Assembly: GCF_030272615.1 (NCBI RefSeq)
Contig: NC_081406.1
Location: forward strand, 261,877,386-261,941,385
Direction: 5' to 3'
Length of the DNA stretch: 64,000 nucleotides
From: Cryptomeria japonica
Lineage: Eukaryota > Streptophyta > Pinopsida > Cupressales > Cupressaceae
In this document: positions 45,701 through 56,517 of the stretch, in pieces
How the letters are laid out: the number at the start of each line of letters is the position of its first letter
Numbering within the stretch: the stretch's first letter is position 1
The notes under the pieces: model-generated
Databases searched by the model: none
What the model saw: only the letters and a program-made list of their open reading frames with translations
Told to the model about the DNA's origin: nothing
Position numbers and translations under genes: made by a program

Positions 45701-47072
45701 AGATCTTCCACAGAATTCAACACGCTACGAGTTCTTGGTAGAACAACTTTGGATCCCGGCTTATGATATCCCCGAATCTGAAATGATATGTTGCCTTGTT
45801 GGTTCTGAATCCCCATGGTACGGTGAGTTCTACACCTATCTCCGCGATCACACCCTTCCTCCCAACCAATCAAATAACCAACGTAAAACCTTCATTCGCC
45901 AAACTGCTCGATATACCATTATTGCCGAAACCCTATACCGACGCGGTCTTGATGGTACTCTCCTTCGATGTCTAGAACAAGGTGAGATAACAAAGGCTTT
46001 GGAAGAGGTACATGAAGGAATTTGCGGGACTCACTCAAGTGGTCCATCACTAGCCAAGAAGATCATGCGAGCTGGATACTATTGGCCATCTATGGAAAAG
46101 GATTCCTACTACTTTGTCAGGAAGTGCAAAAAATGTCAAGTTCATGGCGACCTAATACATGCACCAGCTCAAGAACTGCAACCAATCACAACACCATGGC
46201 CTTTTTGTCAATGGGGTCTTGATCTTGTGGGTAAAATCCATCCATCTTCATCCAATGGCCATAAATTCATTATTACCGCCACCGAATATTTCACCAAGTG
46301 GATCGAAGCTGTTCCACTTACCCAAGTCACCGGCAAGCAGATCGCCTCATTCATCCTCAATTACATCATCTATCGGTATGGTGTGCCCATGTCCATTGTC
46401 ACAGATAACGGTCTTCCTTTCAAAAATCCGGATGTCCGTGAGCTTTGTGAGAAATTTCATATCCAACACCGCTTTTCCACTCCCTATTACCCACAAGGCA
46501 ATGGTCAGGCCGAAGCATCCAATAAAAACATATTGAGGATCCTAAAGAAGACAGTCAATGATGCCGGTCGTGATTGGCATGTTCAATTGAATCCAGCGCT
46601 ATGGGCATATCGAACTAGCATTCGAACCCCTACAGGTGCAACTCCTTATTCATTGGTCTATGGTGCAGAAGCTATCTTGCCTATTGAGGTCGAGATACCA
46701 TCATTAAGGGTTTGCTTGCACAATCTCATTGATGATGACGCATACAGAGTCTCACGCCTTCAGGACTTGGAGCTACTTGATGAGAAGCGACAAGCTGCAT
46801 ACAACCATCTCAAAGCCTATCAGCAGCACATGAGTAGAAGCTACAATCACCAAGTTAGATCTCGTACATTTGAGGTAGGTGATCTTGTTCTTCGAGAGAA
46901 TCCTCGCAACCAACCAAACAGAGAACATCAAGGCAAGTTTGAATCAAATTGGCTAGGCCCATATGTTGTCACTGCTGTATTTGGGTCCGGGGCATATCAG
47001 TTGGCTACATCAGACGGAGAACCGCTCGCAGATCCAATCAACAGCATGCACCTCAAACGGTTTTACACATAA
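39786..47072 (+). CDS. Gypsy gag-pol polyprotein, 2,428 aa, intact
   Basis: One frame with no stop. Gag core at about aa 175-330 (SWFSRLPGGIRTFEELIQKF); CX2HX4HX4C-type knuckle near 460-475 (CEFHQGRGHKTSNC); protease with VLIDNGAG (Asp684; DNG instead of DSG/DTG); G-patch-like segment about 929-975 (GKGLLIMQRMGYDGQSALG, GNTGLGFE); Pro-rich linker about 990-1110; RT about 1400-1600 with YVDD at 1555-1558; RT-linked RNase H about 1690-1775; second RNase H from Asp1851 (YFDGSYTRHGSG, AEYEAL, VYGDSQL, NRAADAMA); integrase zinc region about 2075-2120; catalytic Asp2146, Asp2207, Glu2243 (DD35E). The C-terminus (GPYVVTAVFGSGAYQL) has no chromodomain. The start is the first ATG of the frame. Confidence 0.96.
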   Translation: MAQTRSRSRQREIEIEEEEDNLNEFQEALGGNVNDENPSSPTPSTIERVQHNPHFNRLFDEILRSNADAHFLRLAQEGAKLPSDFDLAQLRQASERQSRHEEERRRDPIRYNIPRGNPPPPPPNEMEMLRQQVANLAQQLHSGVKTNQFSLNDICPYPFDRNLYMPPFPRGFETPKFEKYRGKGDPRDHVQEFHSACLEVAYEDTYLMRLFPQSLGGTTTSWFSRLPGGIRTFEELIQKFLSHYSYNIERDITMVDLCNTKQKPGELFSVFLQRWRQMSSRRSLQLPERELVEIFISNLNEEMEFHLDVKDTDSFNDMITKGIKCERALIKKGLIKIFNEPKDGPRPRFNSDKPNFWNKNKNIVNDGVVDARTVQNAQPVVRFAGQNPPPQNHTNVPLNQGRITSHDEPRPRPQKQKRTYTPLGEPIETVMRQLISQNLITLPKLSNYEPQVKPAWWRDTEHCEFHQGRGHKTSNCHRLKDLIQDLIDRGEIEIEGHDPKTTNNDHQMFKNPLPSQDQRGPSTSRRGPDTTDYTQAVYNYTVNHLYDASEQIATITFKNPTSNCNVVTRRGKVTIKAAPQGTTSIPKQYNLVEQLDKMPALISILELLRLSPSHKTILDQALQEASVPANLNTDQFQAMVGNLKSSPCLTFSESDNSSFQQPHNASLHIEGFVNQHRIKRVLIDNGAGLNICTLQLVTALGYAIESVDPRKKITIKAYDDAERSSKGAVVLPIRVGPVVKHIICQVLDLPLPYNLLLGRPWIHAMQAVPSTYHQCIKFPHNGVEITILGDANPFAFCHNINHQPEITVPNNREAISSTSYINPASLASSNTPMPKQEKLKMKVAEEGPGEYNLSQLFCVGQMPTSPRTHGKPQQLLQQPLITPACALTPFILGKSQEEETQDEDLADWIYKDPITTDKPQVTLPTEQYGKGLLIMQRMGYDGQSALGYCKQGRHEPLLPEFKPKGNTGLGFEKEILPKLRFKGKPSKPFCPPTAKRTPFIIKAPSNTIPTAPSRLTNPPQPSTMPIIPPNEPVIPSITPIAAATVSEPAATYMAPVIPAEATESPLPILLVTNPLNPITVPAAPITTKVHKPITPAVFNSKDIPVWYSNRMLESDSETDSHEWEFDSVQLNTSDEEDTSPPPPRKDIPVYGEAQIKTTWVPELETSSTDPISHPTSDSDRESTINDLHHTVLTLTDTSPTLNLIDEVMPIIHPELIEWNQPNPPCLDLFQNDEAVIDFLELRDNLPSGDHKAGFAIELNSAAYFGADAKPFSCKNITIKHGSSSENHTVALFDPTKVKRKSVSNGENLSEAPEDEGFDILPASTQQERSTILIEETKEYNVGTPENPHIIHLASLLTLEEQPKFIEFFQKRQINFAWSYADMPGLDPDLVMHHLTVAKGAKPVKQKLRKMHPQIAVLVKTELKKLLDVGFIRPIDYAEWISNIVPVGKPKGGIRICTDFRDLNKACPKDDFPLPNIDIIVDLTARHAMLSLMDGFSGYNQIKIAPEDQHKTAFTCPWGTYCWNVMPFGLKNAGATYQRAMTTIFHDMMHTIMEDYVDDLLAKSLTREGHLHILDKIFDRLEQYHVRLNPKKCVFGVTSGKLLGYIVSSKGIEVDPTKVKAIMDMPPPKNISQLRTLQGRLQSIRRFIAQLADKCHPFTHLLHKNIRFQWDDRCQQAFQSLKEYLMNPPLLMPPDPSRPLLLYISATCTALGVLLAQHNAEGKECAIYYISRTLVGYELNYTPIERACLAVILAATKLRHYLLTHKVQLIAKIDPLKYLLSKAALTGRLAKWVMILSEFDIEYVDRKAIKGQVIADQLADAPLIGDHPLISNFPDEEIFMITEAQSWKLYFDGSYTRHGSGAGILFITPQGDSIPKSYRLTFPCTNNIAEYEALITGLRLAIQWKLKELQVYGDSQLVIRQATNEYQTKDDKLMPYKQMVDSLKTSFTTITFEQIPRDQNRAADAMATIASLLDLPQNSTRYEFLVEQLWIPAYDIPESEMICCLVGSESPWYGEFYTYLRDHTLPPNQSNNQRKTFIRQTARYTIIAETLYRRGLDGTLLRCLEQGEITKALEEVHEGICGTHSSGPSLAKKIMRAGYYWPSMEKDSYYFVRKCKKCQVHGDLIHAPAQELQPITTPWPFCQWGLDLVGKIHPSSSNGHKFIITATEYFTKWIEAVPLTQVTGKQIASFILNYIIYRYGVPMSIVTDNGLPFKNPDVRELCEKFHIQHRFSTPYYPQGNGQAEASNKNILRILKKTVNDAGRDWHVQLNPALWAYRTSIRTPTGATPYSLVYGAEAILPIEVEIPSLRVCLHNLIDDDAYRVSRLQDLELLDEKRQAAYNHLKAYQQHMSRSYNHQVRSRTFEVGDLVLRENPRNQPNREHQGKFESNWLGPYVVTAVFGSGAYQLATSDGEPLADPINSMHLKRFYT

Positions 47073-49578
47073 GCTGTACAGAGCATCAGGCTCCCCTGCC
47101 TATCAGAAAATACCAAAAAACATTCAGAAAAATGTCCTGAAGAAAATATAAAAACATTCAAAAAAGTAAAGAAAAATCATGCATCCAAACGGTGAACAAC
47201 CACTCCGGTGGCACCTTGGGTAAGTGCGATGGTGAAAACCTGGCAAACAGGCGCCACTCGTAAAGGCAATGGCTCCAGTATCTTTCACGCTCGTTGCGAT
47301 CACATTCATACATACACACATCCATCCATCTAACCATGGCTTGTTATTTGATCTGTCATCCAAGAAAGTACTTCATGCGTCTAGCATCCCGCTTTTTCAT
47401 AAATCATGTCCAACTTGGGGGCAATGCCCTTACAATCTAGATGATGGAAGTGGATTCTACATTACTGGTGATTCATTGGCAAAAACATTCAAAAATGTCT
47501 CGCAAAATACCAAAAACATTCAAAAATATCTCAACAAAATCCAAAAACATTCAAAAATGTCTCAACAAAATCCAAAAACATTCAAAAATGACTCTCAAAA
47601 TATCAAAAACATTCAAAAATGACTCACAAAATCCAAAAACATTCAAAACAATTCAAAATCCAAAAACATCGAAAAACCCATCGAAAATCACACAAAAACA
47701 TGGCAACACCTTGTACATATTCATTCAAGCAGATGCAAAACCAACATTAACACAGTACTCACACAATGACCATTTATCAATCGACCACACAATCAACATC
47801 AACAATCAAACTGTCTTCAACAAGGATGCATCCTTCCTTACCAAAACAAAGACAAAAGTGACATTTTCTTTGACAAGAAAATTATGTTAAGCTATCAAAT
47901 GCTTGGTTGATTCGTGAGTAATTCATTTGTTTATCTGTATCGGGATCTTTCAGCATTGTTTTGTATCGTTTGCGCATTATTTCCGATGAAGTTCTAGGAC
48001 ATGTACTAATGGTGTCTACGTGGGAAGTTCACCAAGCTACGTGATCTTATGCAAAATGCAGTCATAGATCACTACGGCTTGCTGACTACAGCGTATACCT
48101 CGACCATATGAGCATGAACCATTACCAAGGATCCATATTCTTTATTCTTTATGTATATATTGTTTGTTTGCAGGTACAATTCTCTTTCTTTGGTTCCTCC
48201 TACCTCATCCAAACTGGATAAAGGTTTTATCTCTTATTACGGTATGCACTTGTCTCAGGATATGATCAGCCTAAGATCAAGGAGGACGATCCAAGTCATG
48301 CATGAACGGTGATAATCCTTGTCTGTTCCGCAAGCAATACTCAGGTCAACTTGATCCATTATATCAAGTTGCTTGTATTAACTTGCTATATCAAATCCAT
48401 GTAAGAAATACTCTGGTCATCTTGAATCTTTATGTCAAGTTGCTTGTATTTTCTTACAACATTTTAAAGCTCAATGATGAAAAATAAAGCACTATGGATC
48501 GTCATTTCATCTCATCTGTATATATTGCATTTCATTGCATTCCACCCATCCATACATTCATAATAGTTGTATATCATTCATACATAGTAATGACAATGCA
48601 TACTCTATTTTACTCATCTTCTTCCATAGGACTCGGTCCTAGTCCTCCATATCTTCTATCTAACATCGAATCCCCCCTCACCCTCCCCATCTCGATAATC
48701 ACCATCACATACCCTACATCATGTCCCAATCAACCTAATCAAGCCACGTTCATCACCATCCATCTCTAAATAGGAGGGATTGTGTTTCCTATCCTAAGTC
48801 ATCCAATAAGTCAAGAAAGTTACTCTATTTTGCATAGATACATCGACTCCCACACACCTAGACTATCAACAGATACTCTGATCAAGTATCTTCGGGTCTC
48901 AACAGGTAATCGATCATGGTAATCCTAGACTACATCAGGCATTTATCATAATGACCTAGTCTCAACGGGGCTGCCATGATTCCCCACAATCATCCATCAC
49001 ACGCACACACTATCAATTGATCAACCAATCAAACACAATCCAATGGACAATTACATCAATTGTCTACGTCTCAACGAGTATTTTGCTTCATATACCTTGA
49101 CTTCATCGGACAATTACATCAATTGTCTAAGTCACCATCAGGTCACTTTGATTCACTTACTCAGACTTTATCATGTTCAAGTGACCAACTGACATCAACT
49201 GTCACGCTTTGACTTGACCGGGGCAATTAAACCGATTGCACCAGATTGTCCAACCAATTTTGATCAATTGTATAGCATCAATCCAAACCCCACACTACAT
49301 CTGCTATGTATCTCTTGCATGACCTCAGGGTACCCACTAGCTTGTTGTTTCTTCATATTCACTCCATTTTCTCCCATTCTTTCATCATTAGTTCTAATTT
49401 CTTCTATTCTACCTCCCCTCCACTTTGCATTCTTTTTCGAGAGATCGCCCGATTTTTCAAAACAAAATTTGGCCCATCTCTCGAGGGGGCATACCACCCA
49501 TTAAATTTACATTTTATGGGGCATTTCTTCACACCTATTTTTCTTTCTTTGAAACGACGCGATAAACCGCACCGTCTC
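47073..49578 (+). other. Gypsy 3' region, no convincing gene
   Basis: This is 2.5 kb between pol and PPT. It holds a 30-31-bp minisatellite (47484-47700) and short duplicated phrases such as CAAGTTGCTTGTATT (48365, 48437) and CAATTACATCAATTGTCTA (49049, 49111). ORFs such as 49214-49504 and 48494-48769 look incidental; I see no envelope-like signal or transmembrane pattern. Confidence 0.6.
47484..47700 (+). repeat. 30-31-bp minisatellite, about 7 copies
   Basis: The unit AAAAACATTCAAAAATGTCT plus CAACAAAATCC repeats with small changes. A shorter related patch is at about 47113-47165. Confidence 0.85.
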
Positions 49579-49591
49579 AAAGAGGGGCAAA
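49579..49591 (+). promoter_or_regulatory. Gypsy polypurine tract
   Basis: AAAGAGGGGCAAA abuts the 3' LTR and would prime plus-strand DNA. Confidence 0.85.
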
Positions 49592-51382
49592 TGTAGTCAC
49601 ATAAATCTGTCCACTTAATTAAATGAATACTTAGTATTTATTTGATTATTTAACCATCAATTAATAATTAATTAAATTAATATTTAATTAATTCATCTTA
49701 ACCCTATTCTCCTATTAATTAAATAAATTATTCAATTTATTTGATTTAATTCACTTAACCAAATTCAGACCATTAATTAAATAAATAAATCATATTTATT
49801 TAATTAAATCTTCTCTCACATTTAAATAAATTAATATTTATTTAAATCCCCCAAAATCCCACCTCTCACATTTAAATAAATAAATAATTTATTTAAATCA
49901 CCTTTATCCTCCACCCACTTGTATTTTCCTACAAAAGCAAGTTGCACAACTATTTTAAATAAATTATTTATTTAAAATCCTATTTATCCTCACCCACTTG
50001 AAACCTTTTATGGTTTCCCTTAAAGTATTCAAACTTGATGGCTTTAAAGTCTTCAAACTTGATGGCTTCCTTCTATAGTCTTCTTAAGACTTTAATGGTT
50101 TTCCTTAAAGTCTTCAAGCCTTTAATGGTTTCCCTCAAAGTCTTCAAGCATTTTAAATGCTTTATCTTCTTTTTCTCATTTAAATAAATTAATATTTATT
50201 TAAATATTTATCCAAATTCAACTTACACCATTTAATTGAAATAAATGATTTTATTTTAATTGAAAATACCAAAATTTCTCCCACTTGCATTTTCCTACAA
50301 AATCCACTTGTATGCCTAAACCCCTTCTAGATTCTTCTAAACCCTTCCTAATTAGCCTAATCCATCCCCTAAATATTGTCACATTCCTAAGCAAATTGGA
50401 GTCACTTCTCAAAGACTCCAAAGTCTTTGAAAAGCAATTAATGCTTTGTGTGTTCAACAAATTAACCCTCAAAGTCTTGGATAACCTTTGAAAGCTTCCA
50501 ACCTTCAACCACTAAATGGCTCAAAGTCTTTGATAACCATTGAAGGCTTTCAACCTTCAACCACTTAATCCCCAAAGTCTCCAATAACCATTAATGGTTA
50601 ATTCAACCCTCCCACATGGTTAAAACATTTGTTTTGACTCAACCTCTACCCAACCCAAAGGTCTCATCAAGCCTTTAATGCTTTGACCATGATTATCTCT
50701 TAATCATTTGCACAAAGGTTTATCCTTGGATTAACTCTTAATCCAATGGGTAATCTTAATTTAGACTTGACCCTTACCTTCTAGATAACCATGAGGTCTT
50801 CTCAGGCCTTTAATGCCTCCAACCTCTTCTCTCAACCCAATCCTATGTTGACACTTGTCACCATTTTATTGGTGCCAATTGTGCACATGGATCCCCAACT
50901 TTCAATCCTAACCCTTGTTAAGATTGCTCAATCTTAACCCTTCATTTCTCCATTTCTTCTATAAATAGAACCCTTCTCCTCAAGCAAAAAGAGAAGCATT
51001 TTAGAGTATTGTTGTTATACTGGCATTAGCATAGAGCTTTTTCATAGCATCACTATCTACTCTAGCATAGTATTTAGCTTTTCATTTCATATTTGAAGCT
51101 TAGTATTAAATCTCAATCCTCCATAAGCATCCATAGTGCAAAAAGCTGCTGAGAGCTACACTCATTTGGGACTTGGAGAGGAGAGGAACAAGGGAGGAGC
51201 AACTATGAGCATCTTGATTAGCTATTTCATTTTATGTTTATATGCTTTCTATTTCATGCTTAATATCTCTCTTGATATGCCTGTTTAGGATAATCTTTTG
51301 TTGCTAACACTAACGTTTGTTTCTTGTGCTCTTGTGTGTGTTGCCATCAAACAGATTTTCTAATCCTTTTTGCAGAGCATCA
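49592..51382 (+). repeat. Gypsy 3' LTR (1,791 bp)
   Basis: It lies exactly 14,300 bp from the 5' LTR and has the same length. By eye the only difference is T at 50335 for C at 36035. It is followed by ATAAT (51383-51387). Confidence 0.96.
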
Positions 51383-51387
51383 ATAAT

Positions 51388-54300
51388 TAATAAAATGTTT
51401 AGTGGCCTAGCCACTTTTATCAAAAATAATAATAATAATTTGAGATGTAAAACAAAACAAGCATCACCTTTTGTAATAAGAGATATATACGACAATGTAT
51501 TTACATGAAAACATAGAACAATTAAAATGCATTAGTTTATTAGTACCAACAACAATTTAGATAAATAAAATCAATAATAAAATTCGATATATCTCTTGAA
51601 TTATAAAGATGCAAATGAAAGATAAAAAAACCTTTTCTAAACAAAAAATTAATATGTAGCTATTATTAAATTCACTTTTAAATTAGATATTAATGAATTT
51701 AATAATAATTTAAGATATATAAAGAAAAAGCAATTATGTATCACCTCTTTGTAATAAGAGAATGTTTTTAATAGTCAAAGATAAATTTGTGTCAATAAAA
51801 ATAAGACAAATCTTTGCTATTTTTATAAATAAATGTTATTTGTTGTTGAATTATTAATTTTTTTTAATGTTTAAATACAATAATAATAACATAGTAATTA
51901 AATAGGTTTACTTATTTGTGAGTCTTTCACTTGAAGACACAAAATACAAATTAGTATGTATCAAGACTTTTCAAAGTCTAAGATTATAACATTTATTCAA
52001 ATTTCATTAAAAAATGATTACTAAGAAAAGAAAAAGTAATTAAAGACAAACAATATCTTTTTATTTTTTACTTATTAAAATATGATTAAAAAATATATGA
52101 TATACTACTGAATTTAATATTGCTTATATCAATTCAGCAATCAAAAATAAATTTCAACTAATAAAACATAATTATTTATTATTTTAATACATAAAATATA
52201 AAATTATTATTAACAATTTATTATATCAGATGATAAACCCATATTTGAAATCATTAATCTAAACATTATGCCCTCAAAATCATTTGAAGTGGTAAACATG
52301 CAACCAACTCTTTAAGAGTAATCATTTCCACCGAGTAATGTAGAATGGTCCAATAAGTCAAGACGCTTAGGTGAAAAGAATTGGTCTTTTTTGAACGCGT
52401 CACTAATTTTGTAAATGCTCTTTTTTTAATTATTTTATAGATGCATGTATAAAAGCCAAAATACATTGGTCTTCACTATGATTTCCTTAACTTCAAAGTT
52501 TGCACGTTTTCATGGATAGTCAAAATTCTTCATTTTGACTTTGAGATATATATACACTTTATATATATATGTATATATGAATTAGATAAGAAAGTGCAAA
52601 AAAAACATTGTTTCTTTGTTGAACTTTGAGTTTGTTGATCATAAGTGGTGTGGAATTTTGTGTTTAGTCATCATGGCTTATGTCATTTTATCTATAACTA
52701 TTTATTTTCTTTTGCTATCTTGCGTGCATTCTTCAATCTACATTATTTTTCTATAGTCTAACCATAGTCTAACTAAATCTTGGGTGACATGGTGAATAGT
52801 ACTATTGTGAATGACGAAATTCTTATCAACCATAAGTTGTTCATAGGTGAGAAATCTACTAGCATAATCCACTACCAAGGTCTAGAGGCAACCTAAACAA
52901 AAATGTACATCTAGGTTTTTTTTTGAAATTTTATATTAAAAATTTTCATATGTTATGAAGTATGAAAATATGTAGTTGTTTAACTTTTTTCTTTGTGGAA
53001 GCAAAATGGATACCTCAATAGTGCCCTAAGTTGCAATCTACTAAGATACCATATCAATGACCTTGAAGTGTGGTTGAAAGGTAACCCCTTTAGTATTGAA
53101 CTCCACATTACTCAAGATGCACATGGGTATCATACACATGCTATTCACCATGTAGATGATATATGGTAAATATATGAGTGTATGCAAGTCCACGACTACC
53201 CATGCATCATGCATGAGAACATTAAGATCATATCATGTAATAGTAATCACTTTGTATAGCAAATACCCATTCATTTCTAAAGTTGGCAATAAAATGATGA
53301 TATTATTTCTAAGGTTGAGGTCACACAAGCCTACCGTGACACTTGGTTTGAATCTCATGATGTCTCTTGACAAATTAAATAGTGAGTTTATTCATAAAGT
53401 TCTTTAATTAGAGTAGCATATTCCCCTGAAATGGAAGTTAAGAATTATAATCTCAACATTTATGTCTCCCTTTTTTTATTTGTCCTCTTAGCTATTAGCC
53501 AACATATAATATCTTGGGATACTTGGAATCATTCTACATTATGAACCATTTGTGAATAATCTTTAGTTGGGACTACCTTCTATCTAGTTAACACTTCGTT
53601 TGCATGTATTCCAAGTTTTAGAATGACATATTTCTCACCATGTGTGGTTATTACCATATGTAAATATATGAAAAATCATGTTCAAATGTGCATCATGCTT
53701 CCGTTTGGCCTTCCCTCTATGAATCATTTTTGCAGCCTTCTTATTTAACTCAAATGATTGCAAAAGTGCTAAACATACATCTATTACATGAGTTGTGTCA
53801 TAGAATCAACAAGTTGGGAATTGTGTGGTAGTATTTCTAGTTTCTCCACATATATAATGAAAAATCCATGACAAATTATATTTTTAATACCCCTAGAGGG
53901 CTTGATAGGCATCCACCTCATTCATTCTAGATTGGTAACCATATTATTTTCAGTGTGCATATTGTGGTTGGGGTGCATACTATTGTTGAGGTATGTATTG
54001 GTTTTGAGGCAAATAATAAGGTTAAACATACGAGTCTGGTACACATGTGTGGTTGTGTATGTGTTGGCTGCATAATTAAATTGGTGATCCACTTTCTCTA
54101 TGCTTCACAAATATCTTAAGCTACTCAGAAAGAATTAGTATCATGAATTGGACTCTCATGAACATCACATTAATAACTAAGAATGCTAACCTACACTTCT
54201 TGTTGTAGAAAACATGGTGTAACTAAACAATGAGATATGTTGAACTTTAATGAGACACGCTATTTAACAATGATAAAGCATAATAAACATGGAAATAACC

Positions 54301-54430
54301 ATAAAGGGAATGCAAACCATAACAATTAGATTTATGCGGATAAATCCTTCAAGAAAATACTATGCACCCAAATAGACCTCATATTGTTTTAATTTTGAAA
54401 AGAGAGTTACATCAATATAAATTATCATTT
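51388..54430. other. AT-rich intergenic DNA, no gene seen
   Basis: It contains the right copy of the tandem duplication (51528-51706), a TA microsatellite (about 52548-52577) and many short ORFs with no recognisable protein. On the minus strand, 53870-54070 gives a Gln/Tyr/Pro-rich stretch (YAPQPQYA, YGYQSRMNE) that may be a retroelement gag relic. That is weak. Confidence 0.4.
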
Positions 54431-54439
54431 TGTATTCCT

Positions 54440-55190
54440 ATAATACTTCATTACTAATACAACTTACAAAACAACTGATGCAACTTCTAACTCCAAGCTC
54501 CATTTTATAGAAGAATTACAAACTAGAAAATATTGCATGCTTTGAAAAACCATCAACAAGACTAAGAGAGGTGTGGTGCCCAAATGGTCAAGGCATAAAA
54601 CCTAACACCCTTCTTGGTCCTTGGTCTCCTTGGCTATGTTGACCACATTCCTTACATTTATAGATATGTCATAAAAAAGAATATTTAACCACCCAAACTT
54701 GGATGCTCCAGTTTGTCTTCTTCTCATATCTTTTAGATGCTTTATGGAAAGGATCCAACTTTGTCATAGATTTATTCTAACATAATCTCCCTCTTATGTG
54801 CTTTTACACATCATAACAATCTGTTGTAACCCCCATTAATACTAGTATATATGCTCTTACACACCTTCCAAGATTGATACTTGGAAAAATATGCTAACTC
54901 AAAGTGGGATGCCTACTTCCTCATGCAAGTATAAAAATTAATAAATATTAAATTAACCACATCCAAATGGGATTTCAACTTTCTCAAGTTAATACAAAAG
55001 CACTAAAGATGACATAACAATGCATACACAATATTAAATATAAACATTAGGATTACATGGTTGAGACACCTTATTTTAACATCATTTCACTTGTTTAACA
55101 CCTCACAATATTAAAAAGAAACCTTTAGCACTAAAATCTAACATCAACATCAACATCAAATTAAGCTATAGATGATACAAGGCACATGAC
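54440..55190 (-). repeat. Possible 3' LTR and PPT of a Copia relic
   Basis: The minus strand has AAGAGGGAGATTATG, PPT-like, at about 54783-54798. LTR-like sequence beginning TGTTAGAATAAATC follows, with a TATA-like ATCTATAAATG (about 54657-54667). The left end is not defined. Between the PPT and the RNase H relic lie about 400 bp of spacer. Confidence 0.35.
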
Positions 55191-55625
55191 CTCTTTGAAT
55201 CAACTAAATGTTTCTATGTTCACTGGCTTAGTGAGGGAATCTACACCATTCTTCGAGTTGTCCACTTTGTGTAGTATGACTCTACAAACCTTCATCATTT
55301 CTTGAAATGAAGTAGTATTGAATATGAATGTGCTTCATGTGGGCACAACACATTATATTTTTAGCCAATAGATAACACTTTAAATGTCACACCCAACTCT
55401 AACTTGTTTACCTTGAAAGATAATACCTAATATAATCTCTCTAACATCATTGTTTCATTACATGCATCTATCACAACCATTTCCTCTAATTTTATAGAGA
55501 ACAATATGGATCTAGGCTATATTTTGCCTATCCAAATAAATTAATGTCGTAGCCACTCATAAATCTCCTACTATCTAGACCATGAATTCAATCAGAATCA
55601 ACAATGTCTTGTAAATTAACTATAA
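55190..55625 (-). pseudogene. Degenerate Copia RNase H
   Basis: The minus strand reads VDSD.IHGLDSRRFMSGYDI and NLFG, which aligns with the VDSDWAGDLDSRRSTSGY-type core of Copia RNase H. Later come MVVIDACNETMMLERL, HEAHSYSIL and HTTQSGQLEEW, matching the usual EAEY, TKHID and H-T-E/D segments. Heavy decay; a different lineage from A-E. Confidence 0.5.
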
Positions 55626-55854
55626 TTACCACATGATTCTAGCTCCATGATAACAATTACAATGGTTATATGTTAAAATATACTTTAAATAAGTCAAATA
55701 TCCTTTACCAAGGTTCAACCTAAACCTTCTAGAAAATTCAAATGCTTGGGTAATATGAAGTCGTGTATAACCATGGCATGCATGTAAGATCATCATCTAT
55801 TTTAGGACATTGATCTTGAGATAGCCTAGTACCATATGAAAAGGAAATAATAAT

Positions 55855-56223
55855 TGCTTTGATATCATATATGGTAAAACACTATAATTTGTGTTTGTAA
55901 GAGTCACACAATAGACTCAAGTTCCCAAGATCAACTTCCACAAGAGAGCAAAAAGACATAAGTTGCTTGATTATTCATACAAAAATGATATGATAATATC
56001 ATAGGTATACAATATATACATAAAGAAAATGAGGAGACTTTCTTATATAGGCAAGGTGAAAGAAATGGACAATGTAGGATTATGAAAGTGTATTAATAAT
56101 ATGACATGAGACGTCAAAAGTAAATAACCTTAAAGGCAATCTAAGTAGACTTAATTAAACTAATGTGAATAGTATATAAGAGGTAAAATGGTTAGGTAAA
56201 ATACCTCATTCACACCAATAGTG
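55855..56223 (-). repeat. LTR relic related to the solo LTR at 6677-7134
   Basis: The minus strand starts near TATTGGTGTGAATGAGG at 56223 and has CTTGCCTATATAAGAAAG (about 56030-56047), matching the TATA segment of the 6677-7134 LTR. A mutated PBS-like TGATATCAAAGC lies at about 55855-55866. Confidence 0.45.
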
Positions 56224-56517
56224 TCAAAATGCTTTTTTTTATTTAACCATATTTTTTATTAATCTAATCCCACTTATTTTCATACTCAATATATTTTACA
56301 ACCCCTAAATATTGTTGGGAATAGGCATTGTACACCTTGCATAACACATAGTATTTAATTATGTAAATTAAATAAACAATTAGTTGTGGTTAATTTAGGA
56401 GATATGTGTTATGCGCTGCATAACAAACCCCAAATTTTCACTTCTCGAGTTGGGGGCCCCCTTTTGTTTTGCCTTGGTTGTGTTGTTTCCCTCTTGTTTT
56501 TTGTCTTCTTTCCTTTG
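56224..56517. other. Unassigned sequence before the minisatellite
   Basis: It contains TGTTGGGAATAGGC at 56313, which could be an LTR start, and the short palindrome GGGGGCCCCC (56453-56462). There is no gene. The ORF 56386-56613 runs into the repeat and is incidental. Confidence 0.35.

Larger units (their letters stand above)
35292..51382 (+). mobile_element. Complete young Gypsy element, 16.1 kb, Tat-like
   Basis: It has two 1,791-bp LTRs that appear to differ at one base (36035 C, 50335 T). The flanks are an exact ATAAT duplication (35287-35291, 51383-51387). It has a PBS, a 2.7-kb leader, one intact gag-pol ORF (39786-47072), a 2.5-kb 3' region and a PPT. The second, separate RNase H and the lack of a chromodomain place it with plant non-chromovirus Tat-type elements. 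It looks autonomous. Confidence 0.96.

Noticed and set aside
49214..49504. 96-aa ORF near the Gypsy PPT as a possible envelope
   Set aside because: It is short, with no signal peptide or transmembrane arrangement expected of an envelope, and an antisense ORF of similar length overlaps it.
53156..53407. 83-aa ORF as a possible host gene
   Set aside because: It has no recognisable domain or splice context, and its length is expected by chance in this composition.
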